A stretch of DNA of 64,000 nt from Schistocerca nitens (GCF_023898315.1 NC_064618.1:188595548-188659547); one strand, 5' to 3'. Shown: positions 37,744 through 50,454, counted from the first letter of the stretch. Program-made: numbers and translations. Notes: generated from the sequence alone by a model not told the origin.

Positions 37744-38472
37744 ATGGAGAGAACTGGCGTTGTCACCCCAAGCATATGTGTCTTGTTGTCGTCTTCCGAG
37801 TGTAGCGGCCATCTGCAGGTTGTATAATGACGGACAAAACGTCAATGATGCCAACCTCCGTTGCCGTATGATCAAAAGTCTTTCATTCACTATACGTAAT
37901 CGTTGCCTCAACCATAGCACCAAACAGGAGAACTGGGCAGTCGTGACAGCAACTGATGCATACAACGGATACTGACAGACATAATGTAAAACATATTGCT
38001 TAACGACCCTTCCCCACAAGATCCCATCGACGGTGAACAGTAGAACAAGCAGATGAACCAGCGTAGCTACATGCGCCATTTGTTTTTTGAATACTGTTTT
38101 GTACTCCTCGCTGGGATTTTTCAAAATTGTCCTGTCGATATCGAGCACTTTATTCAGAATTTGTATAATGTGCGTAAGGGAGACTAAACAGAGAGGGATA
38201 ATTGTCAAGATGGCAGAAGAGGTAACTAGCAACAGTTCAAATATTTCACTGAGTTTTACAGTGGCCATCAGGTGGTTCGAACGTAATCGTTCATGTAGCA
38301 TAACAGTGACCATGGTGACCTCTAACGTAAGCACTAATAAAGAGTACATCCTTTCATAATGCGAAGTCGTAAATTTGTTTGATTGTTGATTTATCGTATA
38401 CGGTGCCAAACCAAACGGTTTGCTAAGGTAGTACAGTGGTTTTATGGCTCTGAAGAAACCATAGCCTTCCAT
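37744..38472 (-). CDS. Gustatory receptor Gr-A, exon 1 (N terminus)
   Basis: This is the first exon of Gr-A, with 243 codons ending phase 0 at the donor CAT/GTAAGT. The start is the ATG at 38472 (AATATGG context), the first in-frame ATG after an upstream TAA; a TTG at 38502 is in frame but is not a plausible start. The protein begins FFRAIKPLYYLSKPFGLAPYT, the usual N-terminal block of insect gustatory receptors. TM1 is at about 42-60, TM2 at 74-102, TM3 at 132-153 and TM4 at 160-188. A basic intracellular stretch (WLRQRLRIVNERLLIIRQRR) follows. Joined to exons 2 and 3 it gives about 426 residues, a normal length for the family. The frame is intact throughout, so the gene may be functional. 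Confidence 0.92.
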
Positions 38473-38862
38473 ATTAAACTTCTTACTATTATAAGCATTC
38501 AAGCCACCGAAACGAAAACGAATAATATTATGAACGTTAAAGTGGATTTATTTACTTAGATTTCGACTCTAGTTACTTAATATTAGCACAGAAGGGAAAA
38601 CAAACGTCGAAGAAAAAGTCTGACATGAACTGAAGCCTCACAAAACAATAGCTTTATCTTAATCAGTAGAACTTTCTACTAACTGAGAACTTCGGCATTT
38701 AATCTGTCTGAGTGCAAACGGTAATTTAGTTAATGAAGAACTTTTAGAATCGAAATTATGGAACAAGGAAATTTTTCCCTGAAGCACTAAACGTATGATT
38801 GCGTGTCATGTCGGGAGACTGACGTCTCTGAAAGATAGATGAACTGAAACAGTACCCCGCAG
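38473..38862 (-). promoter_or_regulatory. Presumed 5' flank of Gr-A
   Basis: The 390 bp upstream of the Gr-A start are AT-rich and free of recognised repeats before the LINE at 38863. If the gene has no non-coding first exon, its promoter must lie here or be separated from it by the LINE. No specific promoter motif was identified. Confidence 0.3.
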
Positions 38863-41310
38863 TTGTTCTCTGACGAAAAATATATGAATGAGAAAATGAC
38901 TTTTTCAGAGCATACTATGACATTTCCAGGGGCAGATGTGGACTCTGATCACAATCTATTGATTATGAACTGTAGATTAAAACTGAAGAAACTGCAAGAA
39001 GGTGGGGATTTAAGGAGATGGGACCTGGATAAACGGAAAGAACCAGAGGTTGTACAGAGTTTCAGGGAGAGCATAAGGGGAAAATTGACAGGAATGGAGG
39101 AAAGAAATAAAGTAGAAGAAGAATGGGTAGCTTTGAGGGATGGAATATTGAAGGCAGCAGAGAATCAAACAGGTAAAAAGACGAGGGCTAGTAGAAATCC
39201 TTAGGTAACAGAAGAAATATTGAATTTAATTGATGAAAGGAGAAAATATAAAAATCCAGTAAATGAAGCAGGCAAAAAGGAATACAAACGTCTGAAAAAT
39301 GATATCGACAGGAAGTGCAAAATGGCTAAGCAGGGATGGCTAGAGGACAAATGTAAGGATGTAGGGGCTTATCTCACTAGGGGTAAGATAGATATTGCCT
39401 ACACGAAAATTAAAGAGACCTTTGGAGGAAAGAGAACCACTTGTATGAATATCAAGAGCTCAGGTGGGAACCCAGTTCTAAGCAAAGAAGGAAATGCAGA
39501 AAGGTGGAAGGACTATATAGTGAGTGTATACAACGGTGATGTACTTGAAGGCGATATTATGGAAATGGAAGAGGGCGAAGATGAAGATAAAATGGGAAAT
39601 ATGATACTGCGTGATGAATTTGACAGAGCACTAAAAGACCTAAGTTAAAACAAGGCCCCGGGTGTAGTGAACATTCCATTACAACTGCTGACAGGTTTGG
39701 TAGCGCCAGTCCTGACAAAACTCTACCATCTGGTCAGAAAGATGTATGAGACAGGTGGATACCCTCAGACTTCTAGAAGAATATAATAATTCCAATCCCA
39801 AAGAAAGCATGTGTTGACAGATGTGAAAATTACCGACCTATCAGTTTAATAAGTCACAGGAGCAAAATACCAACGCGAATTCTTTACAGACGAATGGAAA
39901 ACTGGTTGAAGCCAACCTCTGGGAAGATCAGTTTGGATTCCGTAGAAATATGGGAACACATGAGGCAACACTGACACTACGACTTATCTTAGAAGAAAGA
40001 TTTAGGAAAGGCAAACCTAAGTTTCTAGCATTTGTAGACTTAGAGAAAGTTTTTGACAATGTTGACTGGAATAATCTCTTACAATTTCTGAAGGTGGCAG
40101 GCGTAAAATACAGGGGGCGAAAGGCTATTTACAATTTGTACACAAACCAGATGGCAGCAATGAGAGTCGAGGGACGTGAATGGGAAGCTGTGGTTGGGAA
40201 GGGAGACAGGGTTTTAGCCTCTCCCCGATGTTATTCAATCTGTATATTGAGCAAGCAGTAAAGGTAACAAAAGAAAAAGTCGGAGTAGAAATTAAAATCC
40301 ATGGAGAAGAAATAAAAACTTTGAGGTTCGCCGATGACATTGTAATTCAGTCAGAGAGAGCAAAGAACCTGCAAGAGCAGCTGAACGGAATGGACTGTGT
40401 CTTGATAGGAAGATAAAAGATGAACATCAACAAAAGCAAAACGACGATAATGGAATGTAGTCTAATTAAGTTGGGTGATGCTGAGGGAATTAGATTATGA
40501 AATGAGACACTAAAAGTAGTAAAGGAGCTTTGCTATATGGGGAGGAAAATAACTGATGCTGGTCGAAGTAGAGAGGATATAAAATGTAGACTGGCAATGG
40601 CAGGGAAAGCATTTCTGAAGAGAAATTTGCTAACAACGAAGATAGATTTAAGTGTCAGGAAGTCGTTTCTGAAAGTACTTGTATGGAGAGTAGCCATGTA
40701 TGGAAGTGAAACGTGGAAGATAAATAGATTTAACAAGAAGAGAATAGAGGCTTCCGAAATGTGATGCTACAGAAGAATGCTGAAGATTTGATGGGTAGAT
40801 CACATAACTAATGAGGAGGTATTGAATAGAATTGGGGAGGAGTGGAGCTTGTGGCACAAATTGACTAGAAGAAGGTTGGTAGGACAAGTTCTGAGGCATC
40901 AAGGGATGACCAATTTAGTATTGGAGGGCAGCGTGGAGGTTAAAAATCGTAGAGAGATACCAAGAGATGAATACACTAAGCAGATTCAGAAGGATGTAGG
41001 TTGCGGTAGGTACTGGGAGATGAAGAAGCTTGCCGGCCGGGGTGGCCGAGCGGTTCTAGGCGCTACAGTCTGGAACCGCGCCACCGCTACGGTCGCAGGT
41101 TCGAATCCTGCATCGGGCATGAATGTGAGTAATGTCCGTAGGTTAGTTAGGTTTAAGTAGTTCTAAGTTCTAGGGGACTGATGACCTCAGAAGTTAAGTC
41201 ACATAGTGCTCAGAACCATTTGAACTATTTGATGAATTAGCTTGCACAGGATAGAGTAGCATGGAGAGCTGCATCAAACCAGTCTCAGGACTGAAGACCG
41301 CAACAACAAC
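38863..41310 (+). mobile_element. RTE-like LINE, second subfamily (copy 4)
   Basis: It is plus-strand and 5' truncated, starting in the endonuclease C terminus with GADVDSDHNLLIMNCRLKLK (38930-38990). A connector with long open frames (39220-39648, 142 codons) comes next. RT follows with GTHEATLTLRLILEERF and FVDLEKVFDNVDW (39950-40070), then LSPMLFNLYIEQA (40205-40255 region), and an intact catalytic FADDIV box at 40325-40345. The C-terminal part includes RRMLKI-like and GQVLRHQGM segments (40770-40910). The tail after the inserted SINE is CATCAAACCAGTCTCAGGAC followed by (CAA)n. It is distinct from copies 1-3 and 5 at the protein level and better preserved than copies 2 and 3, but it still has stops. 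Confidence 0.9.
41034..41230 (+). mobile_element. SINE (family 1) nested in LINE copy 4
   Basis: It is a full-length copy with head GGCCGGGGTGGCCGAGCGG, B box GGTTCGAATCC, the TTAGGTTTAAG linker, core GGGGACTGATGACCTCAG and end CAGAACCATTTGAAC. The flanks are GATGAAGAAGCTTGC (41019-41033) and GATGAATTAGCTTGC (41231-41245). This is a 15-bp target duplication with two mismatches, and removing the SINE restores the LINE 3' region. Confidence 0.93.
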
Positions 41311-41311
41311 T

Positions 41312-42500
41312 CTGAGGTGACGATGGTTGGTGACGATGGGATAGCTATATACACATATATAGATGACAATGGTACCCCGTACACAAGGAATGTAACAGCA
41401 CTGCATTGGCTGAGCTGTCAGTAGCACTAGTGTGAATCATGTGAAAAGTTTAAATGATTTCCTACGTGATTATGACCCGTCCACGTGTGAATCATGTGAA
41501 AAGTTTAAAAGATTTCCTACGTGATTATGACCCGTCGACGGGAATTAACAGACTTTGAACACGGAATAGTAGGTGGAGCTCGATGCAAGGGATATTTAGT
41601 TTCGGAAAATGTTAGCGAATCCAATATTCCAAGAGAATTTCAAGAGCGTACCGACAATACCATGGGTAGGGCATAGCTGACGACCCTCACTCAACGACCG
41701 ATAGCAGTGGCGTTTTCGTGTGGAGTTCTCAGTGCTGACACACAACAGCAGAAACCAGTGCGAGACATGCGACGAACGTATCCGTTAGGAAAATAAGGTG
41801 AAATTTTGTGTTGATGGTCTGTAACAACAGACGACCAACCCGATTACATTTAATAACAGTATGACACCGCCTGCAGCGCCTCTCCTGGCATCGTGACCAT
41901 CTCTGTTGGACCCTACAAGACTGATAAACCGTCGCTTGGTTATATGAGTAACGATTTCAGTTAGTAGGGTTCGAGTGTAGCGTAGACGCCACGAAGTCCT
42001 TGTTCCTAGTTTCCAAGGCGCTGTGAACAGTTGTGCTTGCTCCATAATGGTGTGGGTTGTGCTTGCATGGAACTGACTGGGTCCTCCGGTCCAACTGAAC
42101 TCATTGACATACAATGCGTACGTTCGGCTACTTGGAGGCTATTTTCAATCATTCATGGACTTCATGTTCCCAAAGAACCATGGATTTTTTGTGGATTACA
42201 GTGCACAATGTCAGAAAATTCTCGAGGATTCGATCAAGTGATTTGGTCTCCCAGATGACCCGACATGATTCCCTTGGAACGTTTATGGGAGGCAATCAAG
42301 AGATCAGCTCTTGTACAGAATCTTCCACCGCCAATACGTCTGCAGATATGGCCAACTATAGAGGGAACATGGCTCAGTATTTCTCTTGGGGACTTCCTAC
42401 GACTTTTTGAGTCCATGTCACGTCAAGTTGCTGCACTACACCAGGCTAAAGGTGGTCCAGCGTGATATTGGGAGGCATCCCATGACTTTTGACATCTCAG
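41312..42500 (+). mobile_element. Tc1-like transposon with internal duplication
   Basis: The left end CTGAGGTGACGATGG..GATGGGATAGC and the right end GCATCCCATGACTTTTGACATCTCAG are inverted relatives. The plus strand reads TRRELTDFEHGIVGGARCKG (about 41527-41590), the Tc1 N-terminal helix-turn-helix start. A middle part around 41840-42060 follows, and then a C-terminal block with MIPLERLWEAIKRSALVQNL and ending in LHQAKGGP (42265-42465). ERLW is the position of the last catalytic acid. Frameshifts make it dead. It begins one base after the (CAA)n tail of the LINE, and a TA duplication is no longer visible. Confidence 0.85.
41430..41539. repeat. Two tandem 55-bp units inside the Tc1-like element
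   Basis: The stretch beginning GTGTGAATCATGTGAAAAGT and ending ATTATGACCCGTC(C/G)AC occurs twice, back to back, with two base differences. It duplicates the region just upstream of the transposase start. Confidence 0.9.
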
Positions 42501-43200
42501 TGTGTATCTAAATATTACCACTGCCTATTTTTTACCATTGCCGTCATATGTACAAGAGATATAACATCGCTGCAGAGTGCAGTTGCAGTAAAAAGTTGCA
42601 TCATTTCTCACAAATTCTTCATCTTCAAGAAGAAACGTAACTCAGCTAAACTTTAGAATCTTATGAATAATAGCCTCATTTGTCTAGAGATACATAATTT
42701 CTAGTAAATTGGCCTAACTATGGAACGCAATACAGCAGAGACTCTTTGTGTCAAAGTTTCGACAAGCCCTTGGTAGTGTACTAGCGCTGTCTGGCAGAAG
42801 CGATCACTGCACTAACCGCAAAAATTGCCTGAAGCAGTTGGCGCAGCATATTGCCATCAATGTCACAATTGTTACGTTTTATAACACCACAACGACCCCC
42901 TTAAACTCAATTAAGACAGAATATCATAATATGAAGTAGGGAATAGTTATCTTGGCAAATAGGACGTCTTTGCCGATAAGCTAACACCAAGAAGTTTTGA
43001 TAACAAAAATATTATATATCACTGAGAGTTTTTGTTATGAAAAGATGAGAAAGAAACCTCAGATTCCATTAATGGACAAATATTCAAGTGATCATTGCGA
43101 TTAATATCCTGAAAGCTAAGTCCAACGTGATGTTAGTCAGAGATAGCTTTTATGTGGAAGAGAGTTGTAAGCGCAACGAAGAAATTCAATGCGCTTACAA
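42501..43200. other. No recognisable gene
   Basis: AT-rich DNA with no motif recognised on either strand. Confidence 0.4.
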
Positions 43201-45290
43201 TACTGTTTCACAGAAGAGGTCGCTTGCTGGCTCTCGACCAGTAAAGCCGTGCGAGAACAATTCTTGTCTTAGTTGTTGAGAGCACGGGACGCGACGAGAT
43301 TGTTTTGTGTTCAGAATTGTTTCTTGCGTGACGTGATTCACGAACTTCGGAAACTGATTTTCTAAGCAGAGACAGGAACTGATAGACACGTTTAACCGTG
43401 CATAACGCGTTAATTGAACTTTATTGATGAAACTAGTATATATTGGACTTGACTTTCAAATAGTTGGAACTAAAAGAAGAGTGGAGAGTATATCGAAGGA
43501 CTACAGTCAGTTAGTCTCGAGAAGGACACAATTACACGACTTCACGAAGATCATACAATTACGCTGAAGAGTCACGTTGTCGTAATTGTCAAGAAACTTA
43601 ATTGTAATAGAACTGACTTTACCAACCAACTGCGTGCCGATGTGGTGCGAAAGTTATAAAGTATTTAGTGGCCAAGGAACAATAAACTGTTCGTTCCAAG
43701 TGAAATATCAAGCGTGGACTACATTATTAAGTGATTTAATCAATGATAGTTAACCAACGACTGTTCAGCAGGGACAATTTAATGTGAATATCAAAATACC
43801 TACTTCATTAATTGAAAAGAGAACTTTTGAACATTTTTTTTTAACATTACGGCGGAGATTCACTCAGACGTGATCAAAGAGTATCTGTGGATCTCGCTTC
43901 ATACAGTTTCAACAACTCCATAGCAACGAGCCAACAACGTACGACAAGACTGATAATTACAATGTTTCCTCGCAAATGATAGTGTGTACGATGTGGATGA
44001 GATCAGATTTAACAACTACTGCATATCCGGGCAATGAATCAGTCAATCTTAAATCAGAAGAAGCATCCATCGTACGAGTTCGCATTTCTGTCTCCCGTTT
44101 ACCAACGGGACCTACGTCATCGCGCATCGTGTCTAAACTCCACTGCGAGAGCTGTGGCAGTAGCAGCTCTACCCAGTCGACAGTATCAGCACGCTCTTGG
44201 AGTGCGGGGACGCCACAGTTGGCACACCGCCCATCATCCTCCTGCTGGGTTACCAAGACTCAAGATGCTACTGAAGCGTTCAGTCATCGAAGCTACATGA
44301 TGCTTATCAGCACGAATGACCATGGCACGTGCAATTACGGGCTCCCATCAAGAACAAAGCATCAAATCAGCGACTGCTGTGGAGCAGGATCACACCTTGT
44401 GACCCAGGGTTGCATCCTCGGGCTACTCCTGTCCGCTGCTGAAGTCGTCATACAGGTTAACCGTTGGCCAACTGCCGGCTCCGTTTGGGTGAGTGTCGAC
44501 CGAATTTCCCTTTAAATACCGACCGTCTCGGCGAGTACTGTTGCTAGATGCAGTCAACCCACTTCTGTGGTCAGGATTCACTCCAAAGATACAATCATTT
44601 ACACCACGAGCCAATTCTATGACAGAATACCTGGAAGTCGTGCCCGCAGGGACTCCGTTCCAGCAACATCATCAACTGGCGCAGCTCCGCCGCTGACCAT
44701 TACCGCGTGCAACCCAAGTGCATTCCGTTCTTGAATCATGCTGAGTCATAACAATCACAGATGAGAATATGACAGCGCGTCGCCGCCAAAGACTGTGGAC
44801 TAGACGCCCACATGCCCTCTGCTGGGTATGGGCATTCTGTCTCCAGTGTATTCTGAACCCAACGCTTAAATAAACTAGTTACTACCGGGCTGTGACTGGA
44901 TGTGGTCCTTCTTTTATTACAGAACAATTGTGCCCGGGATGACGGAATCTGAAGAACAGTGCTGACAAGTCTGCTCCTGACCCCCCGAATCTTCAGTGTC
45001 GACGACGTCGCCCAGCTCTGTAGACCCCGTTACAGCACTTTTGCATCCACTCTCAGGTTACGTAACGGCAGCCCAGGAATTATTTCAAGTAGATTAGTTA
45101 CCCGCACTTCACTTATAACATCAATCGTCTCATTCCGTTTTTCAAAGAATTCATTGTGGTAGAAGAAGAGCTTCGACGTTCAGCTCCAACCACAGATCTA
45201 TGGAGAACAGGTTGGAGGAAATCCTACGTGTCGATAGATTAAGGTAAATCAAGGAAGAGTTAACTTATGCAGTCTAGAGTGAAAAGACAT
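43201..45290 (+). mobile_element. Possible LTR-retrotransposon remnant
   Basis: The support is weak. AATAAA occurs near 43680 and again at 44870 (TTAAATAAACTAGTT), followed about 70 bp on by ATTACAG and TGCCCGGGATGACGG, reminiscent of an LTR end followed by a primer-binding site. Further on, 45197-45275 reads MENRLEEILRVDRLR, a stop, then IKEELTYAV. This resembles the coiled N-terminal segment of gag proteins of insect gypsy elements. The 179-codon plus-strand frame at 43976-44515 lies inside but has no recognised domain. No reverse transcriptase was found nearby. Confidence 0.3.
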
Positions 45291-48200
45291 GACCAGTCCT
45301 ACTGTATGTAATCCGTATCGTTTTCTACAGTCCAGTGACTAAACTGATACACATTACTGAAGTTTGGTACCATTAGGGGTTTTGCAAGTTCCGCTTCACT
45401 ACCGAATATATCCCTAACGAAGTGAATGAAATTTTGGATGTCTTATCGCTGGCACACAACACATTACCACATTGTGGTGAAAGATATGAACCGAACAATA
45501 CTTTTACTTTTGCTGTAGCTGGAGAACGTTAATTTTAAGGATTGTGCGATGATATCACTTGAATATATGGTCCAAGAAAAGGATAAGGGCCCTATAGTAA
45601 TGGATGATAAAATGAAATGTCATGAAGGGAAGCAAGGCTGCAATTGTTTATAATGTTTGGCCAAAGACAACTTTTTTTTTATATGTAATGATATCAAAGT
45701 TATTTGCAGTGATTGCTAGTTATACGTGAGCACCACATTGACAAACTGGCATGCTTTGCTGTAGAGAGTACTTCCATCTTTCTAACGTCATGAGGTTGCG
45801 ATAGTGTACACCTTATCTATCGCTGTATTCTGGAATTATCGTAGCTGCATGTGTCTGTACGCTGGAGGGAGCATTGCCTTGCTGTATAATGTCAACAATG
45901 CCCCATTGCCTCTGGTCACACACCGTCTTGGTACACACAGTCGAGTTGTTGTTGGGCTACTGCATGGAGTGGTCACATGCACCTTTCCACAGATAGACAG
46001 TAGAAATGATTTGTTAGGAAGAATAATTAAGATGCGAAAATGTTATGTTGGTTCATAGGAATGAAGTGTTTGCAAAATAAAATCATTTCGCAAAAAGGCA
46101 TGCGTGGTTAGTTTTGAAATACTGCTTGGAGTATTATTGTGTTTGTGAGTAATAACTTCCGTAGAGTAACATACTGAGAATAGAATATGAATGCAAGGAC
46201 TTCTGTGATCAGTGATTAGATGTTAATTAGCAAGTGAACTTCAATTGCAGTGGTTACTTGAGTGTGAATGTGAAACAAGTATAACCGTTAACACGAGACT
46301 TGATGAGATTAGGAATTGCTAGGAAAGTGTGTTAAGTGAAAAAGGAACAATAAAACCATATACTATGACTTTTACTCTTATTATTTCAACACGATATATT
46401 CCATATTTTAAATGAACAAGTTTGATGTTTGAAAAGTGCGACATACATGTTCATATTAGGCAGATAGTCACGTTTATTTTGTGACGGAGCCAGTTTTCTT
46501 TGTAAAATTCCAAAACGTGTGTCCGTAAGTCCCCTAACTACCAAAATCAATGTAAAATAACCGAAGACGGAGCTTTACATTACTTATTTGAACCATGTTC
46601 ATTTCGGGTGAAAAAATCGTTTTATAAGTTTAAAGAGACCTGTTACTTCAACAATACGTTTTGTAGGTTACATTGAGTACTAATGAAGTGTGGGACCTGC
46701 ATGAATCTGAAGTCAGTTAGCGTGTCCTTTGTTACTCCTGTCTGAATAATAATTCTGTTTAGGTTGTGAGATGTAGCCGCAAACGATTTGTATAGGCCAG
46801 TTAAGAGAACGGAGTTATTTTCTCATAAATATTAGTGACATCTGAGTTAAGATTATAGTGCGTTACCTTTAACCCACTGTGGATAGACACCGTTACCGCT
46901 GCATTTGAGAGCCGTAATTTCTAACGATGGAACAAAGTTTAAATAAAAACTGCTGCTGAAAGTGATGAAGAGAGTGCGACGTCAAATGATATTCATTTCA
47001 CTGTAAGATTTGTCCTCAGTCCGAGCCGTAACAATGATGTGGGTATTGGGGAAACTTTGTCGTCTATATTGTCACGCAAAGCATTATACGCGGTATAATA
47101 ATCTAAAATCACTTCAAGATGTTCTTACCTAATGTACATACTGAGGTGCCTCCAATTATCGTATTAATGAATATAGAGTCCCGAAACTTGATTAAAGAAA
47201 TAAGTGTGCAGCTTAATAGACGTTGTCTACGGAGATACTTGATTATCGACTGGTAGCGAAAGAAACTGAAGCGAGCAACAGAGCTTTTGAATAATGCTGA
47301 TCGTAGAAAGAAGCGGAAAATTCTTTCTATGTGAGAAAAGATATTCTTGTGTGGTCCTACAAATTACTAAATAAACAAAATGGCCCCTGTTAGAAGTTTT
47401 CCAGGCTTCTTGACGAACAACATCACACCATCGCACAGGTTGCAATACTTATTGCCTGTGAAACTGTGGGTAGAATAGTTATGCTTGGACGAAAAGCAAG
47501 GTACTGTGATTCTATTGAAGATATGATGGCAGTGATAAGTTCTCTTTCTATCTTTTAGGTACTTTATTGAGTTGATGATTTCTTAAGATATCTTATTGTT
47601 CAATCTTTTAGTGTATAATGATGGAAATGTATCGTCTTTTATGTTGCGTCTTGTTTATTCTGTGATTTGAAACTGTAACCATTTGTAAGCGCTTTTGATG
47701 TGAATTTTAGGAAAACTTTGGCTTAAGAAAATTTAAGAAGAAACCGGTAACGGAAAACTATTGAGACCAGAGTCTATATACTGGCCTGGTAATTTGTCGA
47801 GGCTGAAACAAAAAGGTTTGATTCTAAGATAGCGAATTGTGATGTTAGAAAGAATTGTTGGAATGAGAGAGAACATAAGATTGTAATAACTCAGTAACTT
47901 ATACATGAGATTCGATTCCCAATTAAAGATCTAGACTTGTGTAACACTGAGTGTGGAATCAATATTTAAGACTTGGTAATCTCTTTTCTTCTAATGTATG
48001 TGGAAGTCTGCTGAAAGAATATATGGTGGCGTGTAAGGAGATCGTGAGACGATGGAGTGGGCTTTTCCTCCATTTCCATGTCATTTCACTCACCTTTGTA
48101 GCTCCCGGTTCACAGGAATGTGACACTCCTCCATGTGGGGTTAGCTTGTGAGAGGGTGAAGTGCAGTGACTTCCGGATGGCCACTAAGACCTGCCCCCTC

Positions 48201-49696
48201 CGACATAACACATCCCAGCCTCTACCTGTGGGGCAACTTTGCTCTATTCGCTCAGATGAACTGGACGACCTTGAAACACTTGCTGTTTCGGAAGCGCGAG
48301 TTCTTGCTGCAATTCCACCCGACAGATGGAGAGTGCAAATAAACAAACTCTTGCTTCAAGCGTGAAGATTCACTGGAAGACGTTCTTGGAACTTGGCTAC
48401 CTGGGTGTATGCTGATAATCGCAACTCCATGGCAATGAAAGCGTAGAAAGAAGAATAAGCTGTGCGACTGTGCTTTGATACAAACTCTACTACATCATGT
48501 TATGAGACTAATCCTAAGAAGAAATTGATCTAGAAATGTGGACGTACAGTGCAGTTCCTGAAGTGCCATGTATTAATCATTCCAAACGACGTAGATACTC
48601 CCAACATTTGTATACTGACGAAAATTGTGAAAGTCTGATGACTGGTCAGTACTATGGTGATTTGAAGTAGGGAGACATATGGCCTTGACAACTGTCTGAA
48701 TGGTAGGATTAAGGCATTCACCAGGATGGTGAACTTGACAACATGAACCAGTTCAATTTGCAGATGACTCAGCATGTACACTGGTGGGTTTGATGGTCTA
48801 TGTCTAAGAGACAGTTTAACCTCTTCACTGAAGACACCACAGAAACATGAAACGAAGGAATGATGATGCTCTCACAGAATGTTCTGAACAGCGAGAATTG
48901 TCAAAATAGCTGATTGCTATGGCCTCTAAGTTTTCACCATAAAGACTTCACCGTCTTCCAACCAGAGGTCTGAAAACATGCTCTCATCACCTAATATGAA
49001 CAGATAAACATGTGAATTCTGTAAACACATGTTACTTGTTTATTTTTCTGTTGTCATCTTTTCCCTCTCAGGATTTTGAAAGTAACTAATGAGATTTCAT
49101 TATCTATTATGTGTTTTTTAATACTTCCAATATTGATGATCTATGTGTAATTATTTTGACAACAATACTTCTTTTTAATGAGTAAAGTCAGTATTTTACT
49201 CTAATGGGTTTGCGTGAAGTGTAGTAATATGCACATGTTTTCTTTTGTTGATATGATGCTTCGATGACAATGAGTTGACTTGACCTTGAATTTTTCCTTT
49301 TATATAAGAAACAGTTCTTTTTTCTTCTTTATTCTGTTGTTAGCTGATTTCATAGATAAGTATGTACAGATTTCCTATTTGATTTATTAATTCCCACACT
49401 CATTACACCACTTAAGATAGCTCATTAACTTCTTGTGGTTATCGTTTTTCGGGTATGTTGTTGTTGTTATTTTATCTTAAATCACTAGACATTTATAGTA
49501 TCACGTTCTTTAGCAGTACACTGCATATGATTCAAATTAATTTCTATATTACTGTAAACATCTAGCCCTTAGACGTCTCATTTCTGATCTTACTTTTGTA
49601 CAAATTAACTACAATTCGATTTTCTTGTTTCAACTATGTGACGTACCAAAGACCGTAATGCATCTATTTTGCTCTCTTTTTCATTTGTTCGACTGT
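45291..49696. other. Long stretch without recognisable genes
   Basis: There are only short frames here: 45804-46058 plus, 47445-47227 minus, 48120-48365 plus and 48781-48530 minus. None carries a family motif or splice context that I can support. Base composition is AT-rich. No SINE, LINE or transposase block was recognised. Confidence 0.4.
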
Positions 49697-49950
49697 CCGC
49701 CCCGATAGCTGAATGGTCAGCGTGGCGGACTGCCGTCCTAAGGCGCCCGAATTCGATTACCGGATGGGACGGGGATTCGCTCCACTCAGTGACTGGGTGT
49801 TGTGTTGTCTTCATCATCATTTCATCCCCAACCGACGCACAGGTCGTTCAATGTGGCGTCGAATATAAGAAGACCTGCAACAAGGCGGCCGGACCTGTCC
49901 CGTAAGGGGCCTACGGGCCAATGACGCCAAACGCTCATTTCCATTTCCAT
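49697..49950 (+). mobile_element. tRNA-derived SINE (family 3)
   Basis: The head GCCCCGATAGCTGAATGGTC has a tRNA A box, and the B-box region GAATTCGATTACCGG is slightly mutated. The body TGGGTGTTGTGTTGTCTTCA and CATCATTTCATCCCCAACCG is followed by a CATTTCCATTTCCATT end. I recognise the family from insect genomes. Length is about 250 bp. No clear target duplication was found. Confidence 0.85.
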
Positions 49951-50454
49951 TCGTCGGTCTTACGTAAGTGCCATATCTTACTTCAAATGTATCGTATTTA
50001 CTGAAATATAAATTTCTACAATGTGCCCACTTATGCTATTCGCACAGGAGACGACCTCCATTTATCTCTGCGTGTCAATACACTTATTGCAATGAAATTT
50101 ATTCTTATGTGTTCGAGAGGGGCAATTTTCTCCTCTATTCTTGCTAATGATTAGAAAATGGCGAGTTCTGGTCCATCATGAAAATCTGTTTATGTATATT
50201 GGGCTTCTATCAAAACAATTATGTAATGATTATGATTCTTTTTCTCGAGGACCTTAGTTGGTGTAATCACGAAGAAAATCCGTATAGAATATACTTCGAT
50301 AATTACCTTCCAATGAAAGGCAACTTCTGACTCACTTTCTTTTCTCAAGGAAAGGGGTCATGAACGTGATCTGTTAGAGCTCTGTCATATAACTAATCTT
50401 GTTGTTATGTTGTCCCTATCTTCGCTACCTGTGTGTGTAGTAGCTAACCTTAAG

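Noticed and set aside
38473-38502. Ten additional N-terminal codons for Gr-A, from TTG at 38502
   Set aside because: The codon at 38502 is TTG, not ATG. The ATG at 38472 is the first in frame after an upstream stop, has a good context and gives the usual Gr N terminus.
43976-44034. A conventional gag-pol gene order from 43976 onwards
   Set aside because: Only a single gag-like stretch at 45197 could be read, and no protease, RT or integrase follows.
43976-44515. A 179-codon plus-strand ORF as a host gene
   Set aside because: It has no recognised domain and no splice or promoter context, overlaps equally open frames on other strands and frames, and the low-complexity Ser/Thr content fits chance in a GC-richer block.
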